Origin: Vibrio kanaloae
Lineage (GTDB): Bacteria; Pseudomonadota; Gammaproteobacteria; Enterobacterales; Vibrionaceae
DNA length: 64,000 nucleotides
NCBI RefSeq assembly: GCF_024347535.1
Contig: NZ_AP025498.1
Coordinates: 992,001 to 1,056,000 of the forward strand
Reading direction: 5' to 3'
The first letter of the stretch is position 1. Every line of letters starts with the position of its first letter. The notes beneath the pieces were generated by a model. The model was not told the DNA's origin, made no database searches, and saw nothing but the letters and a program-made list of their open reading frames with translations. Below, in pieces: positions 53,456-62,241 of this stretch. Both the position numbers and the translations under genes were made by a program.

Positions 53456-53890
53456 TTACTTAGCTAGTGCTTGATTAAGCCACTGATCAAATTGACCTTT
53501 TGGCAGTGCACCGTTAATCGTATCGACACGTTTACCGTCTTTAAACACCATCACGGTCGGAATGCTTCTGATTTGATACATTGCTGCGAGCTGCTGCTGA
53601 GCTTCAGTATCAATCTTAACGAATCGAACATCTCCAGAGCGTTCTTTTGCAACGTCACTGAACACTGGCGCAAAGCCAACACATGGGTTGCACCATGTCG
53701 CCCAGAAATCGACAACCACAGGTTGTGAACTGTTCAAGATAGATTGAAAATTAAGTGACGTTCCCTCGATAGGAGCGCCATCGAGCAGTGCTGTTTTGCA
53801 CTTACCACAAGTTGGGCTTTCTGAAATTCTTTCTGAAGGAACTCGGTTTACGCCATTACAAGAAGGGCAGCGTGTGTTGAATGTAGACAT
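53456..53890 (-). CDS. trxC: Thioredoxin 2
   Basis: 144 residues. An N-terminal zinc domain with two CxxC pairs (RCPSC, TCGKC) precedes the thioredoxin fold, the diagnostic layout of TrxC. The active site reads WCNPC where thioredoxins nearly always have WCGPC. The cis-proline is in SIPTVMVF. It reduces protein disulfides and responds to oxidative stress in enterics. It is divergent from fabH2. Confidence 0.93.
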   Translation of the reverse strand: MSTFNTRCPSCNGVNRVPSERISESPTCGKCKTALLDGAPIEGTSLNFQSILNSSQPVVVDFWATWCNPCVGFAPVFSDVAKERSGDVRFVKIDTEAQQQLAAMYQIRSIPTVMVFKDGKRVDTINGALPKGQFDQWLNQALAK

Positions 53891-54012
53891 AACTTTCTCT
53901 TTTTATTGCAACTCCGTGGCTAACGCGATTTACGAATCACGCACAGAGCGCTTATACTGTTTAAAACTAGAATACGATACTTAAATAAAAACAAACAATA
54001 AATAGGTAAATG

Positions 54013-55110
54013 ATGACAAAATTTTACGCCGAAATTACTGGCTGGGGAAAGTGTCTGCCACCAGCCGTGCTGTCCAATGATGATCTAAGCACTTTCATTG
54101 ATACGTCTGACGAGTGGATTCGAACTCGAACTGGTATCGAAAACCGTCGTATCAGTCATGTAAATACCTCTGAGCTAGCGACTGTTGCTGCGAAACATGC
54201 CATGGCGTGTGCTGGTCTAGCGGCTGAAGACATCGACCTAGTTATCATCGCGACGTGCAGCCCAGACTCACTGATCCCAAACACTGCATCTAAGGTTCAA
54301 CAGAACCTAGGCATTAAAAGCGCAGCGGCTTTCGACCTTAACGCTGCGTGTACTGGCTTCATTTACGGTGTTGAAACGGCGACTCGACTGATTCAAGCGG
54401 GTAACTACCGCAATGCGATCGTTGTAGGCGCAGAACGCCTGTCATTCTTCATTGATTGGACCAAGCGTGATACCGCGGTTCTTTTCGGTGATGGCGCTGG
54501 CGCTGTGGTTCTATCTCGCACCGAAGAACAAGTTGGCTTACAAGAAGCGCAAATCGGTTGTGACGCAGAGGGCCGTGACATTCTAGCAGTACCAAAATTC
54601 GGTACATCTATGGACCGCTTTGCTGCTGATAACGGTTACTGGGACTTTGATTTCGTTGGTAAAGAGATCTTCAAGCGTGCAGTGAAAGGCATGGGCGCAG
54701 CGGCACACACAGTGTTGAGCCGCACAGGTATCTCAACCGACAACATCGACGTTGTGATCCCGCACCAAGCGAACATCCGAATCATTCAAACTCTGTGTGA
54801 TATGGCGGGTATCGATCGTGAGAAAGCGTTTGTTAACATCCAAAATTACGGCAACACATCCGCAGCGACTGTGCCAATCGCATTGTGTGAATCGCTAGAG
54901 CAAGGTTTCGTTAAGCCTAACGACAACATTCTTGTTGCAGCATTTGGTGCGGGTTTAACGTGGGGTGCTGGCCACATTAAGTGGGGCAGCCGCGTTGAAC
55001 CGTTAGGTCAATCGGATGCTAAGCTTCCGGAAGCTGATAAATCTGCTTTAGAGCTTCTAGAAAGAGCCATTTTACACTGTAAAACGCGTCCTAATTCTGA
55101 GAACGAATAG
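54013..55110 (+). CDS. fabH: 3-oxoacyl-ACP synthase III, FabH2 type
   Basis: 365 residues from the second ATG (54013). The catalytic triad is Cys in NAACTGF, His in VIPHQANIR and Asn in NYGNTSA. The typical FabH start [14 protein letters not shown] is present. A C-terminal extension of about 40 residues is seen, as in the second FabH of Vibrio. It condenses an acyl-CoA with malonyl-ACP to start fatty acid synthesis. A GNAT gene follows after 4 bases. Confidence 0.9.
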   Translation: MTKFYAEITGWGKCLPPAVLSNDDLSTFIDTSDEWIRTRTGIENRRISHVNTSELATVAAKHAMACAGLAAEDIDLVIIATCSPDSLIPNTASKVQQNLGIKSAAAFDLNAACTGFIYGVETATRLIQAGNYRNAIVVGAERLSFFIDWTKRDTAVLFGDGAGAVVLSRTEEQVGLQEAQIGCDAEGRDILAVPKFGTSMDRFAADNGYWDFDFVGKEIFKRAVKGMGAAAHTVLSRTGISTDNIDVVIPHQANIRIIQTLCDMAGIDREKAFVNIQNYGNTSAATVPIALCESLEQGFVKPNDNILVAAFGAGLTWGAGHIKWGSRVEPLGQSDAKLPEADKSALELLERAILHCKTRPNSENE

Positions 55111-55114
55111 TAGT

Positions 55115-55597
55115 ATGGCCCAAGTTCGTTTTATGACAGAAGCCGATCTCGATGTGGCGGCTTTGGTTCATCAATCTGCCTTTGTTCGACAGAAAAACTC
55201 ACGATATTGGTTACAATGTAACTTAAACGCTTCACCACGATTTCTTAACTTTGTTGTTGAAAGCGAAGGTGAAGTTGTTGGTTACATTATTTGGGTGCAG
55301 AAAAGCGGGTTTAGACCTGAAGCTGTTTTAGAACTAGAGCAACTTGCCGTGTTAACAACTGCGCAGGGGAAAGGATTGGGCAAAAAGCTGATTCTGGACT
55401 CCTTGCCGCAAGTGAAACAGAAGCTAGCAGAGCAAGGATCGATGCTAAAACATGTGCTAGTGACGACCAGAGCGGATAACTTTGCACAAAAGCTCTATCA
55501 GTCGACATTAGGCGCTGAAGTCGAAACTACGATTTCAAACCTGTACTCTGCTGATGAAGTGCTTATGATAGCTCGTAATGTAGGTGAGCGAATCTGA
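55115..55597 (+). CDS. GNAT acetyltransferase
   Basis: 160 residues with the acetyl-CoA motif LEQLAVLTTAQGKGLGKKLI and a preceding VVGYIIWVQ strand. It starts 4 bases after fabH, so it is co-transcribed. Substrate unknown. Confidence 0.85.
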   Translation: MAQVRFMTEADLDVAALVHQSAFVRQKNSRYWLQCNLNASPRFLNFVVESEGEVVGYIIWVQKSGFRPEAVLELEQLAVLTTAQGKGLGKKLILDSLPQVKQKLAEQGSMLKHVLVTTRADNFAQKLYQSTLGAEVETTISNLYSADEVLMIARNVGERI

Positions 55598-55664
55598 TCG
55601 CAGAGTGATTAGAACTCATTATAATCAGCGATATAAGTCGACCACGATCGATAAACGTTTTATT

Positions 55665-55690
55665 AGGGGCTAAGTTAGTCCCTTTTGTTA
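55665..55690 (+). terminator. Terminator after the fabH-GNAT operon
   Basis: GGGGCTAA/TTAGTCCC stem (one G-T pair) followed by TTTTGTT. Confidence 0.6.
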
Positions 55691-55706
55691 TTTCTTAGGA
55701 AGTGTT

Positions 55707-56939
55707 TTGAAGAAAGTTTTAGCAATTGGCTACGTTTGGCCAGAACCGAATTCATCGGCGGCTGGCAGCCACATGATGTCTCTTTTACGTCTATTTAAGA
55801 GACAAGGTTGGTCAGTTGAATTTGCAACGCCAGCTCAAGAAACCGAGCACATGATCGATCTCTCTGAAGAGGGCATCACGAGCCAATCTATTCAGCTAAA
55901 TTGCGATAGCTTTGACCAGTACATCGAAGAGTTGCAGCCTGATGTTGTTATGTTTGACCGTTTCATGATGGAAGAACAATTTGGCTGGCGCGTTGAGAAG
56001 GTATGCCCGAATGCCTTTAAGCTACTGGATACTGAAGATTTACAGTTCCTACGCAATGCTCGTCATGAAGCTGTTAAGAAAGAAACGGAATTGACCAAAG
56101 CACATTTGTACAGCGATTTAGCTAAACGTGAAATTGCCGCTATTCTGCGCTGTGATCTTTCGTTGATCATTTCAAGTTACGAGATGGAACTGCTTCAATC
56201 CGAGTTCAATATCGACCCCAAACTGCTTCATCACTTGCCGTTCATGGTTGATCTTAATACGCTTCCGGTAAGCACGAAAAGCTTTGAAGAACGTAGGCAT
56301 TTCATGACGATAGGTAACTTTAGACATGCGCCTAACTGGGATGCTGTACTTCAGTTACAAAAGATTTGGCTGAAGATTCGCAAACAGCTGCCTGACACTG
56401 AACTTCATATTTACGGATCTTACCCACCGCCGAAAGCCACGGCTTTGCACAACCCTAAAACTGGTTTCCATATCAAAGGTTGGGCGAAAGATGCTCAAGA
56501 AGTGATGGAGCAAGCTCGAGTGTGTGTCGCGCCACTGCGTTTTGGTGCGGGCATTAAAGGTAAGTTGCTTGATGCAATGAAGCTGCAAACTCCAAACGTG
56601 ACCAGTGAAATTGGTAGTGAAGGCATGTTGCCGCAAGGTGAGTTGCAATGGCCGGGCGCGGTTGCAGACGATATCGACGAGTTTGTTGAACAAGCTGTTG
56701 CTCTTTATAACGATGAAGAGAAGTGGCTCAAGGCTCAAAGTCAGTGTCATTCAATTCTTGAAGCGCACTATGAACAGAATCAACTGGGCGATAAATTGAT
56801 CGAGCGTTTGATTGCGTTAGACTCCGAGCTTGAGTCTCATCGGCTGGATAACTTCTTTGGTTCGATGCTTAAGCACCACAGCATGGCAAGTACTAAGTAC
56901 ATGTCGCAGTGGATTGCTGAGAAGAACAAGATTAAATAA
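55707..56939 (+). CDS. Group 1 (GT4-type) glycosyltransferase
   Basis: 410 residues from a TTG with AGGA 6 bases upstream; no in-frame ATG gives a better N-terminus, and LKKVLAIGYVWPEPNSSAAG is the expected first strand and loop. The C-terminal half has the nucleotide-sugar region VAPLRFGAGIKGKLLDAMKLQTPNVTSEIGSEG. It may glycosylate a surface polysaccharide or lipid; acceptor unknown. It stands alone between two terminators. Confidence 0.85.
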   Translation: MKKVLAIGYVWPEPNSSAAGSHMMSLLRLFKRQGWSVEFATPAQETEHMIDLSEEGITSQSIQLNCDSFDQYIEELQPDVVMFDRFMMEEQFGWRVEKVCPNAFKLLDTEDLQFLRNARHEAVKKETELTKAHLYSDLAKREIAAILRCDLSLIISSYEMELLQSEFNIDPKLLHHLPFMVDLNTLPVSTKSFEERRHFMTIGNFRHAPNWDAVLQLQKIWLKIRKQLPDTELHIYGSYPPPKATALHNPKTGFHIKGWAKDAQEVMEQARVCVAPLRFGAGIKGKLLDAMKLQTPNVTSEIGSEGMLPQGELQWPGAVADDIDEFVEQAVALYNDEEKWLKAQSQCHSILEAHYEQNQLGDKLIERLIALDSELESHRLDNFFGSMLKHHSMASTKYMSQWIAEKNKIK

Positions 56940-56965
56940 CTGTTCTTTTACCAGACAGAAGAAAT

Positions 56966-57001
56966 CTTAAGCCCTTAGGTTAACGCCTAGGGGCTTTTTT
57001 C
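56966..57001 (+). terminator. Terminator of the glycosyltransferase gene
   Basis: AAGCCCTTAGG/CCTAGGGGCTT stem (one mismatch) followed by six T. Confidence 0.85.
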
Positions 57002-57054
57002 ATGCAGGATGCTTGTAAATTCCAGACTTACAAACCGAAACATACTAGCTTTAT

Positions 57055-57094
57055 ATTAGCATTGACTAATTTATATTTATTAGTAAACTCTAAT
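57055..57094 (+). promoter_or_regulatory. Two tandem operators ATTAG-N6-CTAAT before yeeE/yedE
   Basis: Perfect inverted repeats ATTAG-CATTGA-CTAAT (57055-57070) and ATTAG-TAAACT-CTAAT (57079-57094) are 24 bases apart, centre to centre. They lie 46 bases before the yeeE start and overlap a likely TTGACT -35 element. The form is what an ArsR-family sulfur sensor would recognise, but the regulator is not in the window. Confidence 0.6.
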
Positions 57095-57140
57095 TTATAG
57101 GTTGTTATGAGTTTATGATGTATATGGATAGGAGAGGTCT

Positions 57141-57602
57141 GTGCTTAGTTTGATTCCTTGGGATGCTTTTTTCGGTGGCATTTTGTTAGGCGTGTCGGCC
57201 ATTGTTTTAATGTTGGGGATTGGTCGAGTTGCTGGTATTAGTGGCATTGTCAGCCGACTATTGCCAATTGGCACCAGTAATAAAGAACGTAAAGACGCGG
57301 ATACAGCAAACACCGAAAAACATTGGCGACTTGCTTTTGTTGTCGGAATGGTCGCGAGCGGTTGGTTATTGATTCCAACGGGCTACCAACTTCCTCAATT
57401 AAAAGAGATCAACGCCGCAGTGGTTATCATAGCCGGCCTTTTGGTGGGCTTCGGCACTAAGGTTGCAAATGGCTGTACGAGCGGCCATGGCATTGTGGGA
57501 ATGGCACGTTTGTCTAAACGTTCAATTGTCGCGACTTGTGTGTTTATGGGTGTGGCAATGGCAACTGTGTTGGTTAAGAATCTGATTGGTTTGGGGGCGT
57601 AA
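57141..57602 (+). CDS. YeeE/YedE-family sulfur transporter, N-terminal half protein
   Basis: 153 residues from a GTG with AGGAG upstream. It has four membrane helices and the YeeE/YedE hallmark FGTKVANGCTSGHGIVGMARLSKRS, whose cysteine is thought to handle the sulfur substrate. It pairs with the next gene to make one split transporter, as in PmpA/PmpB systems that take up thiosulfate or sulfide-derived sulfur. Confidence 0.88.
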   Translation: MLSLIPWDAFFGGILLGVSAIVLMLGIGRVAGISGIVSRLLPIGTSNKERKDADTANTEKHWRLAFVVGMVASGWLLIPTGYQLPQLKEINAAVVIIAGLLVGFGTKVANGCTSGHGIVGMARLSKRSIVATCVFMGVAMATVLVKNLIGLGA

Positions 57603-58033
57603 TGAAAAACTCTTCGTTTACTATCGTTATTGGCTTGCTCGCAGGTCTTCTTTTCGGCGCTGGCATGATCATTTCAGGCATGGTTGATCCAAACAAAGTA
57701 CTTGGCTTTTTAGACATTACAGGCGACTGGGATATCAGCTTGGCATTCGTCATGGGTGGCGCGTTATTGGTGTTCGCTCCGTTTTATCATTTGGTCATTA
57801 AAAAGCGCTCTCAAGCGGTCAATGGCGAACCGTTAGATAGCCGTAACAACCCGCTAATCGACAGAAAGCTGATTCTAGGTTCAACTGCCTTTGGTTTAGG
57901 TTGGGGGATTGCAGGCTTTTGCCCGGGGCCTGCAGTAACCAGCCTTAGTGGCGGTAACCCAACGGTATGGCTGTTCGTCTTAAGCATGCTGGTGGGAATG
58001 TGGCTGGCGGGACGTACGAATAAAACCTTCTAG
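57602..58033 (+). CDS. YeeE/YedE-family (DUF6691) second half protein
   Basis: 143 residues with four membrane helices and the matching hallmark FGLGWGIAGFCPGPAVTSL. It overlaps the upstream gene by TAATG and is probably its obligatory partner. Confidence 0.88.
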   Translation: MKNSSFTIVIGLLAGLLFGAGMIISGMVDPNKVLGFLDITGDWDISLAFVMGGALLVFAPFYHLVIKKRSQAVNGEPLDSRNNPLIDRKLILGSTAFGLGWGIAGFCPGPAVTSLSGGNPTVWLFVLSMLVGMWLAGRTNKTF

Positions 58034-58077
58034 CAGTGCGGATATTGCTTATCCGATAGGCTGATATGACCATTTGA

Positions 58078-58118
58078 GAGGTTGACTCGCTTTAAGTAAA
58101 AAGCCAGTCAGCCTCTTT
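58078..58118 (+). terminator. Terminator of the yeeE-yedE operon
   Basis: GAGGTTGACT/AGTCAGCCTC stem (one G-T pair) with a short T-tract. Confidence 0.6.
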
Positions 58119-58158
58119 CCGTATCTACTATTTTCTATTATCTGAGGATATCTGAAAC

Positions 58159-59037
58159 CTACTTGTTGATCGTTGTTGAAACTGGGCAATGGTCGCTAAG
58201 TTTGTAATCAAGCACATCCTGCGTTTCAAATACCTTCTGCTTTGCAGGAGAAGCATTTAGCGACTTACTCACTACAATATGATCAATCACAGAGCGGAAC
58301 TGGTGCGTGCGATGGTTATTGCGGTTAGATCGTACCTTACAATCTGATCGAGTTTTTCTTGTTGCCAACTGAGCATCGGTATTTTGCGTCATATCTTTCC
58401 ACATCCAATCTCTTGAGTAGGATAGGTTATGGTTGAAATCGCCTAGTATCGCGTAATCCTGACCGTTTCTTTCTCTTTGCTGAATCCACTTATTGAGTTG
58501 TTGTGCTTGGTCTTTGAGTCTTGAACAATCGCGGTTCGACTTGTAAGCGCCGCTGCAACCCGCCTTTAAATGCACAGACAACATGTAAATCGGCTTGCTT
58601 TCCGTTTCTACGACCATGTAACTGGCAAACCTAAGCTTGCTGTTAGCACTCGACTCCAGAAGAAAGTCAGCGTAGTCGGTGAGTGTGATTCCTCTACGAA
58701 CCGCGAACCCTGTGTATTGGTTCACTTCTTTGAACTGATGGTTACTGTTTTCGGGTAATGCTCGGTCAGACATCAATATCTTGTATTGATCGCCGGCGAT
58801 GCGCTGAATGGCATTTACGTCGTCGACTTCTTGAAAGGCGACCACATCCGCATCTAAGGATTGAAAGTATTCTTCAAGTTTGTCGAAATCAGCTTGATCA
58901 CGTTGGGCAGAAAACTTATTCACAGCCTCGTTGGTTGATAACCATTCGATATTCCAACTGGATATGGTCAAAGGTTCAGCAAATGTCTGGCTACTGAGTA
59001 AGCAAGCTAACATTATCCACTTTTGAAGTCGTTTCAT
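58159..59037 (-). CDS. Secreted endonuclease/exonuclease/phosphatase-family protein
   Basis: 292 residues with a signal peptide (about 1-20). EEP fold landmarks: the TISSWNIEWL first strand, FQEVDD, LSVHLKAGC, ILGDFNHN and the final SDHCPV motif, which hold the catalytic metal and histidine. It could be a periplasmic or extracellular DNase, or a related phosphodiesterase. Single gene. Confidence 0.88.
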   Translation of the reverse strand: MKRLQKWIMLACLLSSQTFAEPLTISSWNIEWLSTNEAVNKFSAQRDQADFDKLEEYFQSLDADVVAFQEVDDVNAIQRIAGDQYKILMSDRALPENSNHQFKEVNQYTGFAVRRGITLTDYADFLLESSANSKLRFASYMVVETESKPIYMLSVHLKAGCSGAYKSNRDCSRLKDQAQQLNKWIQQRERNGQDYAILGDFNHNLSYSRDWMWKDMTQNTDAQLATRKTRSDCKVRSNRNNHRTHQFRSVIDHIVVSKSLNASPAKQKVFETQDVLDYKLSDHCPVSTTINK

Positions 59038-59204
59038 CCCAAATATCCCTAATTTTGGTGTCCAATATAGTTGAGCCGTTATCCTACAACACTTACCAAA
59101 AATTCAACTCTTTTTAGCAGTTTTTTTATTGTTACATTGTTTCTTTTCGACTTGAGAACTCACGTAATAATATTGGATTTATCTTGTTCAGCGTGCGCGT
59201 TTTA
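59038..59204. other. Intergenic region between the nuclease and nrdD
   Basis: No gene; the 5' region of the nuclease and the start of the nrdD control region. Confidence 0.5.
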
Positions 59205-59218
59205 TTGATCCAAATCAA
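59205..59218 (+). promoter_or_regulatory. FNR box of nrdD
   Basis: Perfect TTGAT-CCAA-ATCAA, 136 bases before the nrdD start; fits anaerobic control of the class III ribonucleotide reductase. Confidence 0.88.
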
Positions 59219-59249
59219 TACTCAAAGTTGGTGGTTCTCGTTAAATACG

Positions 59250-59265
59250 CCACAATATCTAGTGT
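59250..59265 (+). promoter_or_regulatory. NrdR box 1 of nrdD
   Basis: CCACAATATCTAGTGT matches the ACACTATATATAGTGT-type NrdR box at 13 of 16. Confidence 0.78.
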
Positions 59266-59280
59266 TAGTTAAACGATAAA

Positions 59281-59296
59281 TCGCTCTATATAGTGT
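59281..59296 (+). promoter_or_regulatory. NrdR box 2 of nrdD
   Basis: TCGCTCTATATAGTGT matches at 13 of 16 and begins 31 bases after box 1, the usual three-turn spacing of paired NrdR boxes. Confidence 0.78.
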
Positions 59297-59340
59297 GTTT
59301 GTGGATAAGTCTGTGAGTACCTCAAGAGTAAGGAGAAGTG

Positions 59341-61461
59341 GTGAAATCAATCGTAATCAAGCGTGATGGCTCAAGAGCTCCATTCAATAGAGATCGCATC
59401 CAAGCTGCAGTGGAAGCAGCGTCAGACAAAGCCGATAAGGAAATTGCTATTTATGCACTGAATGTGGCATTAGCAGTTGAGTTGAAGCTCGAAGACTACG
59501 ATGAAGTTCATATCTCTGAAATTCAAACCATGGTCGAGAACGAGCTAATGCAGGGACCATACAAGTCTCTGGCTCGTGCCTACATTGAATATCGTCATGA
59601 CCGCGACATCGCACGTGAGAAGCAAAGCGCTTTAACTCGCGAGATCGAAGGTTTGATCGAAGAAAGCAATGTTGATCTGATCAATGAGAATGCCAACAAA
59701 GACGGTAAAGTTATCCCAACTCAGCGTGACTTGCTGGCGGGTATCGTGGCTAAACACTATGCAAAAACTCACATTTTGCCGCGTGACATCGTACAAGCTC
59801 ACGAGTGTGGTGACATTCACTACCACGATCTAGACTACGCACCGTTCTTCCCAATGTTTAACTGTATGCTTATCGACTTGAAAGGCATGTTAACGCATGG
59901 CTTCAAGATGGGTAACGCGGAAATCGACACACCTAAATCGATTTCTACAGCAACAGCGGTAACGGCACAGATCATCGCACAAGTGGCGAGCCACATTTAC
60001 GGCGGTACTACGATTAACCGTATCGACGAGGTTCTAGAACCTTACGTGATGGCGAGTTACGAAAAGCACTTATCGCTAGCGAAAGAGTGGGACATTCATA
60101 GCCCAGAAGCTTTTGCTATCTCTCGTACCGAGAAAGAGTGTTACGACGCGTTCCAATCTTTGGAATACGAAGTAAACACGCTACACACGGCTAACGGTCA
60201 AACACCATTCGTTACGTTTGGTTTTGGTCTAGGCGAAAGCTGGGGTTCAAAACTGATTCAGCAATCTATCTTGAAAAACCGCATCGCAGGTTTGGGTAAG
60301 AACCGCAAAACAGCGGTATTCCCTAAACTGGTGTTTGCAATCAAAGATGGTTTGAACCACCAGAAGCAAGATCCAAACTACGACATCAAGCAATTAGCGC
60401 TTGAATGTGCGTCTAAGCGTATGTATCCAGACATCCTTAACTACGACAAAATAGTAGAAGTGACAGGGTCATTTAAAACCCCTATGGGTTGCCGTAGCTT
60501 CTTGAATACTTACGAAGAAAACGGTGAGTTAATTCATGAAGGCCGTAACAACTTAGGTGTTGTTAGCCTGAACTTGCCACGTATTGCGATTAACGCAAAA
60601 CAAGATATGACTAAGTTCTACGAACTGCTTGATGAAAAACTGAAGCTAGCTCGTCGTGCGCTAGAAACTCGTATTTCTCGTCTAGAAAACGTGAAAGCAC
60701 GTGTTGCTCCAATTCTATACATGGAAGGTGCATGTGGCGTTCGCTTGAAAGCAGATGACTCTATTGCAGATATCTTCAAGAATGGTCGTGCATCTGTTTC
60801 TCTTGGTTACATTGGTATCCACGAAGCAATGACTGCGCTTTACGGCACAGACGTTCACTTGTACGACGACGGCGAAATGCGTGCTAAAGCGCTTGAGCTG
60901 GTGGAGTACATGAAGCGTGAAGTGGAATCTTGGACGAAAGAGACAGGTTACGCATTCAGCCTATACGGCACACCAAGTGAAAACCTATGTAGCCGTTTCT
61001 GCAGCATCGACACTAAAGAGTTTGGTGTGATTGATGGCGTAACAGACCGTGGTTACTACACAAACAGCTTCCACTTAGATGTGCAGAAGAAAGTGAACCC
61101 ATACGACAAGATCGATTTCGAGATGCCTTATCCTGAAATTTCTAGCGGCGGTTTTATCTGTTACGGCGAATTCCCGAACATGCAGAAGAACATCGAAGCA
61201 CTAGAAAACGTATGGGATTACAGCTACACACGTGTTCCTTACTACGGCACCAACACGCCGATAGATGAGTGCTACGAATGTGGTTACAACGGTGAGTTCG
61301 ACTGTACAAGTAAGGGCTTTACGTGTCCTAAGTGTGGCAACCATGACTCAACCAAAGTATCGGTAACACGCCGTGTTTGTGGTTACCTTGGTAGCCCAGA
61401 TGCACGACCATTTAACTTTGGTAAGCAAGAAGAAGTTAAACGCCGCGTTAAGCACCTTTAA
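59341..61461 (+). CDS. nrdD: Anaerobic ribonucleoside-triphosphate reductase
   Basis: 706 residues from the GTG at 59341, 5 bases after AGGAG; a GTG at 59338 is too close to the ribosome site. An N-terminal ATP-cone (VIKRDGSRAPFNRDRI) is followed by the glycyl-radical barrel, a zinc site near the end (CYECG, CPKCG) and the radical glycine in RRVCGYLGSPDARPFN. It makes deoxynucleotides without oxygen and needs NrdG for activation. Confidence 0.97.
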   Translation: MKSIVIKRDGSRAPFNRDRIQAAVEAASDKADKEIAIYALNVALAVELKLEDYDEVHISEIQTMVENELMQGPYKSLARAYIEYRHDRDIAREKQSALTREIEGLIEESNVDLINENANKDGKVIPTQRDLLAGIVAKHYAKTHILPRDIVQAHECGDIHYHDLDYAPFFPMFNCMLIDLKGMLTHGFKMGNAEIDTPKSISTATAVTAQIIAQVASHIYGGTTINRIDEVLEPYVMASYEKHLSLAKEWDIHSPEAFAISRTEKECYDAFQSLEYEVNTLHTANGQTPFVTFGFGLGESWGSKLIQQSILKNRIAGLGKNRKTAVFPKLVFAIKDGLNHQKQDPNYDIKQLALECASKRMYPDILNYDKIVEVTGSFKTPMGCRSFLNTYEENGELIHEGRNNLGVVSLNLPRIAINAKQDMTKFYELLDEKLKLARRALETRISRLENVKARVAPILYMEGACGVRLKADDSIADIFKNGRASVSLGYIGIHEAMTALYGTDVHLYDDGEMRAKALELVEYMKREVESWTKETGYAFSLYGTPSENLCSRFCSIDTKEFGVIDGVTDRGYYTNSFHLDVQKKVNPYDKIDFEMPYPEISSGGFICYGEFPNMQKNIEALENVWDYSYTRVPYYGTNTPIDECYECGYNGEFDCTSKGFTCPKCGNHDSTKVSVTRRVCGYLGSPDARPFNFGKQEEVKRRVKHL

Positions 61462-61536
61462 TCTAACGAAGGATCTTGGTTAAGATCTGCGATCGTTAGC
61501 TAGTGAACTTAGAAGAGCTACGTTCCAAGAAATAAG

Positions 61537-61572
61537 ATTGGTATCGACGCTATGTCGATACCAATTCTTTCG
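61537..61572 (+). terminator. Hairpin between nrdD and nrdG
   Basis: Perfect 12-bp stem ATTGGTATCGAC/GTCGATACCAAT with a 5-base loop followed by TCTTTCG. It would lower nrdG relative to nrdD or protect the nrdD transcript end. Confidence 0.6.
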
Positions 61573-61635
61573 TTTCAGTTGTTACAACACATCTTCTCAA
61601 ACTATTAAGTAATCACGAGTTTTCAATACTGCCTT

Positions 61636-62106
61636 ATGAATTATCACCAATACCACCCAATCGACGTTGTAAATGGCCCAGGAACACGCTGCACTTTGTT
61701 TGTGTCGGGTTGTGTACACCAGTGTCGCGGGTGTTATAACCAATCGACGCAGAGGTTGGACTCTGGGCATTTGTTTACTCAAGAACTACAAGACCACATT
61801 ATCGCTGATCTCAATGATCCACGAATCAAGCGTCGTGGCTTGTCGCTTTCTGGTGGTGATCCTTTGCATCCTGCAAACGTTTCTGAAGTGCTTAAGCTTG
61901 TTCAGCGTGTAAAAGCAGAATGTGAAGGCAAAGACATCTGGATGTGGACGGGTTACGAGCTCGACAAACTCGACGAAAAGCAGAAGCAAGTACTTGAATA
62001 TGTTGATACTTTGATTGATGGCCGCTTTGAGCAAGATAAAGCAGATCCAATGTTGGATTGGCGTGGTAGTTCAAACCAAATGATTCATCGATTTACTGAC
62101 TTATAA
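61636..62106 (+). CDS. nrdG: Anaerobic ribonucleotide reductase activating protein
   Basis: 156 residues with the radical SAM cysteines CVHQCRGC, the LSLSGGDPLHP SAM contact and the conserved C-terminal DWRGSSNQ segment. It forms the glycyl radical on NrdD. It lies 174 bases after nrdD in the same direction. Confidence 0.95.
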   Translation: MNYHQYHPIDVVNGPGTRCTLFVSGCVHQCRGCYNQSTQRLDSGHLFTQELQDHIIADLNDPRIKRRGLSLSGGDPLHPANVSEVLKLVQRVKAECEGKDIWMWTGYELDKLDEKQKQVLEYVDTLIDGRFEQDKADPMLDWRGSSNQMIHRFTDL

Positions 62107-62142
62107 GCTTGTTCTGATTCAGGACTCTCGTATAAGAAACAG

Positions 62143-62186
62143 AAAAAAGGGCTTCATCGTTAGCGAAATGCTACAAATCAGCCCTT
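62143..62186 (-). terminator. Terminator of MATE 2
   Basis: On the minus strand, AAGGGCT/AGCCCTT with an internal GC stem, followed by TTTTT. It also faces nrdG. Confidence 0.75.
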
Positions 62187-62241
62187 GGGTGTGAGTTCTT
62201 TGAATCTATCGCCCGCACGTTAGTGTCGGTTTGGCGCCTGC

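Noticed and set aside
56355..56750. 131-residue minus-strand frame over the glycosyltransferase gene
   Set aside because: Antisense shadow without any motif or ribosome site.
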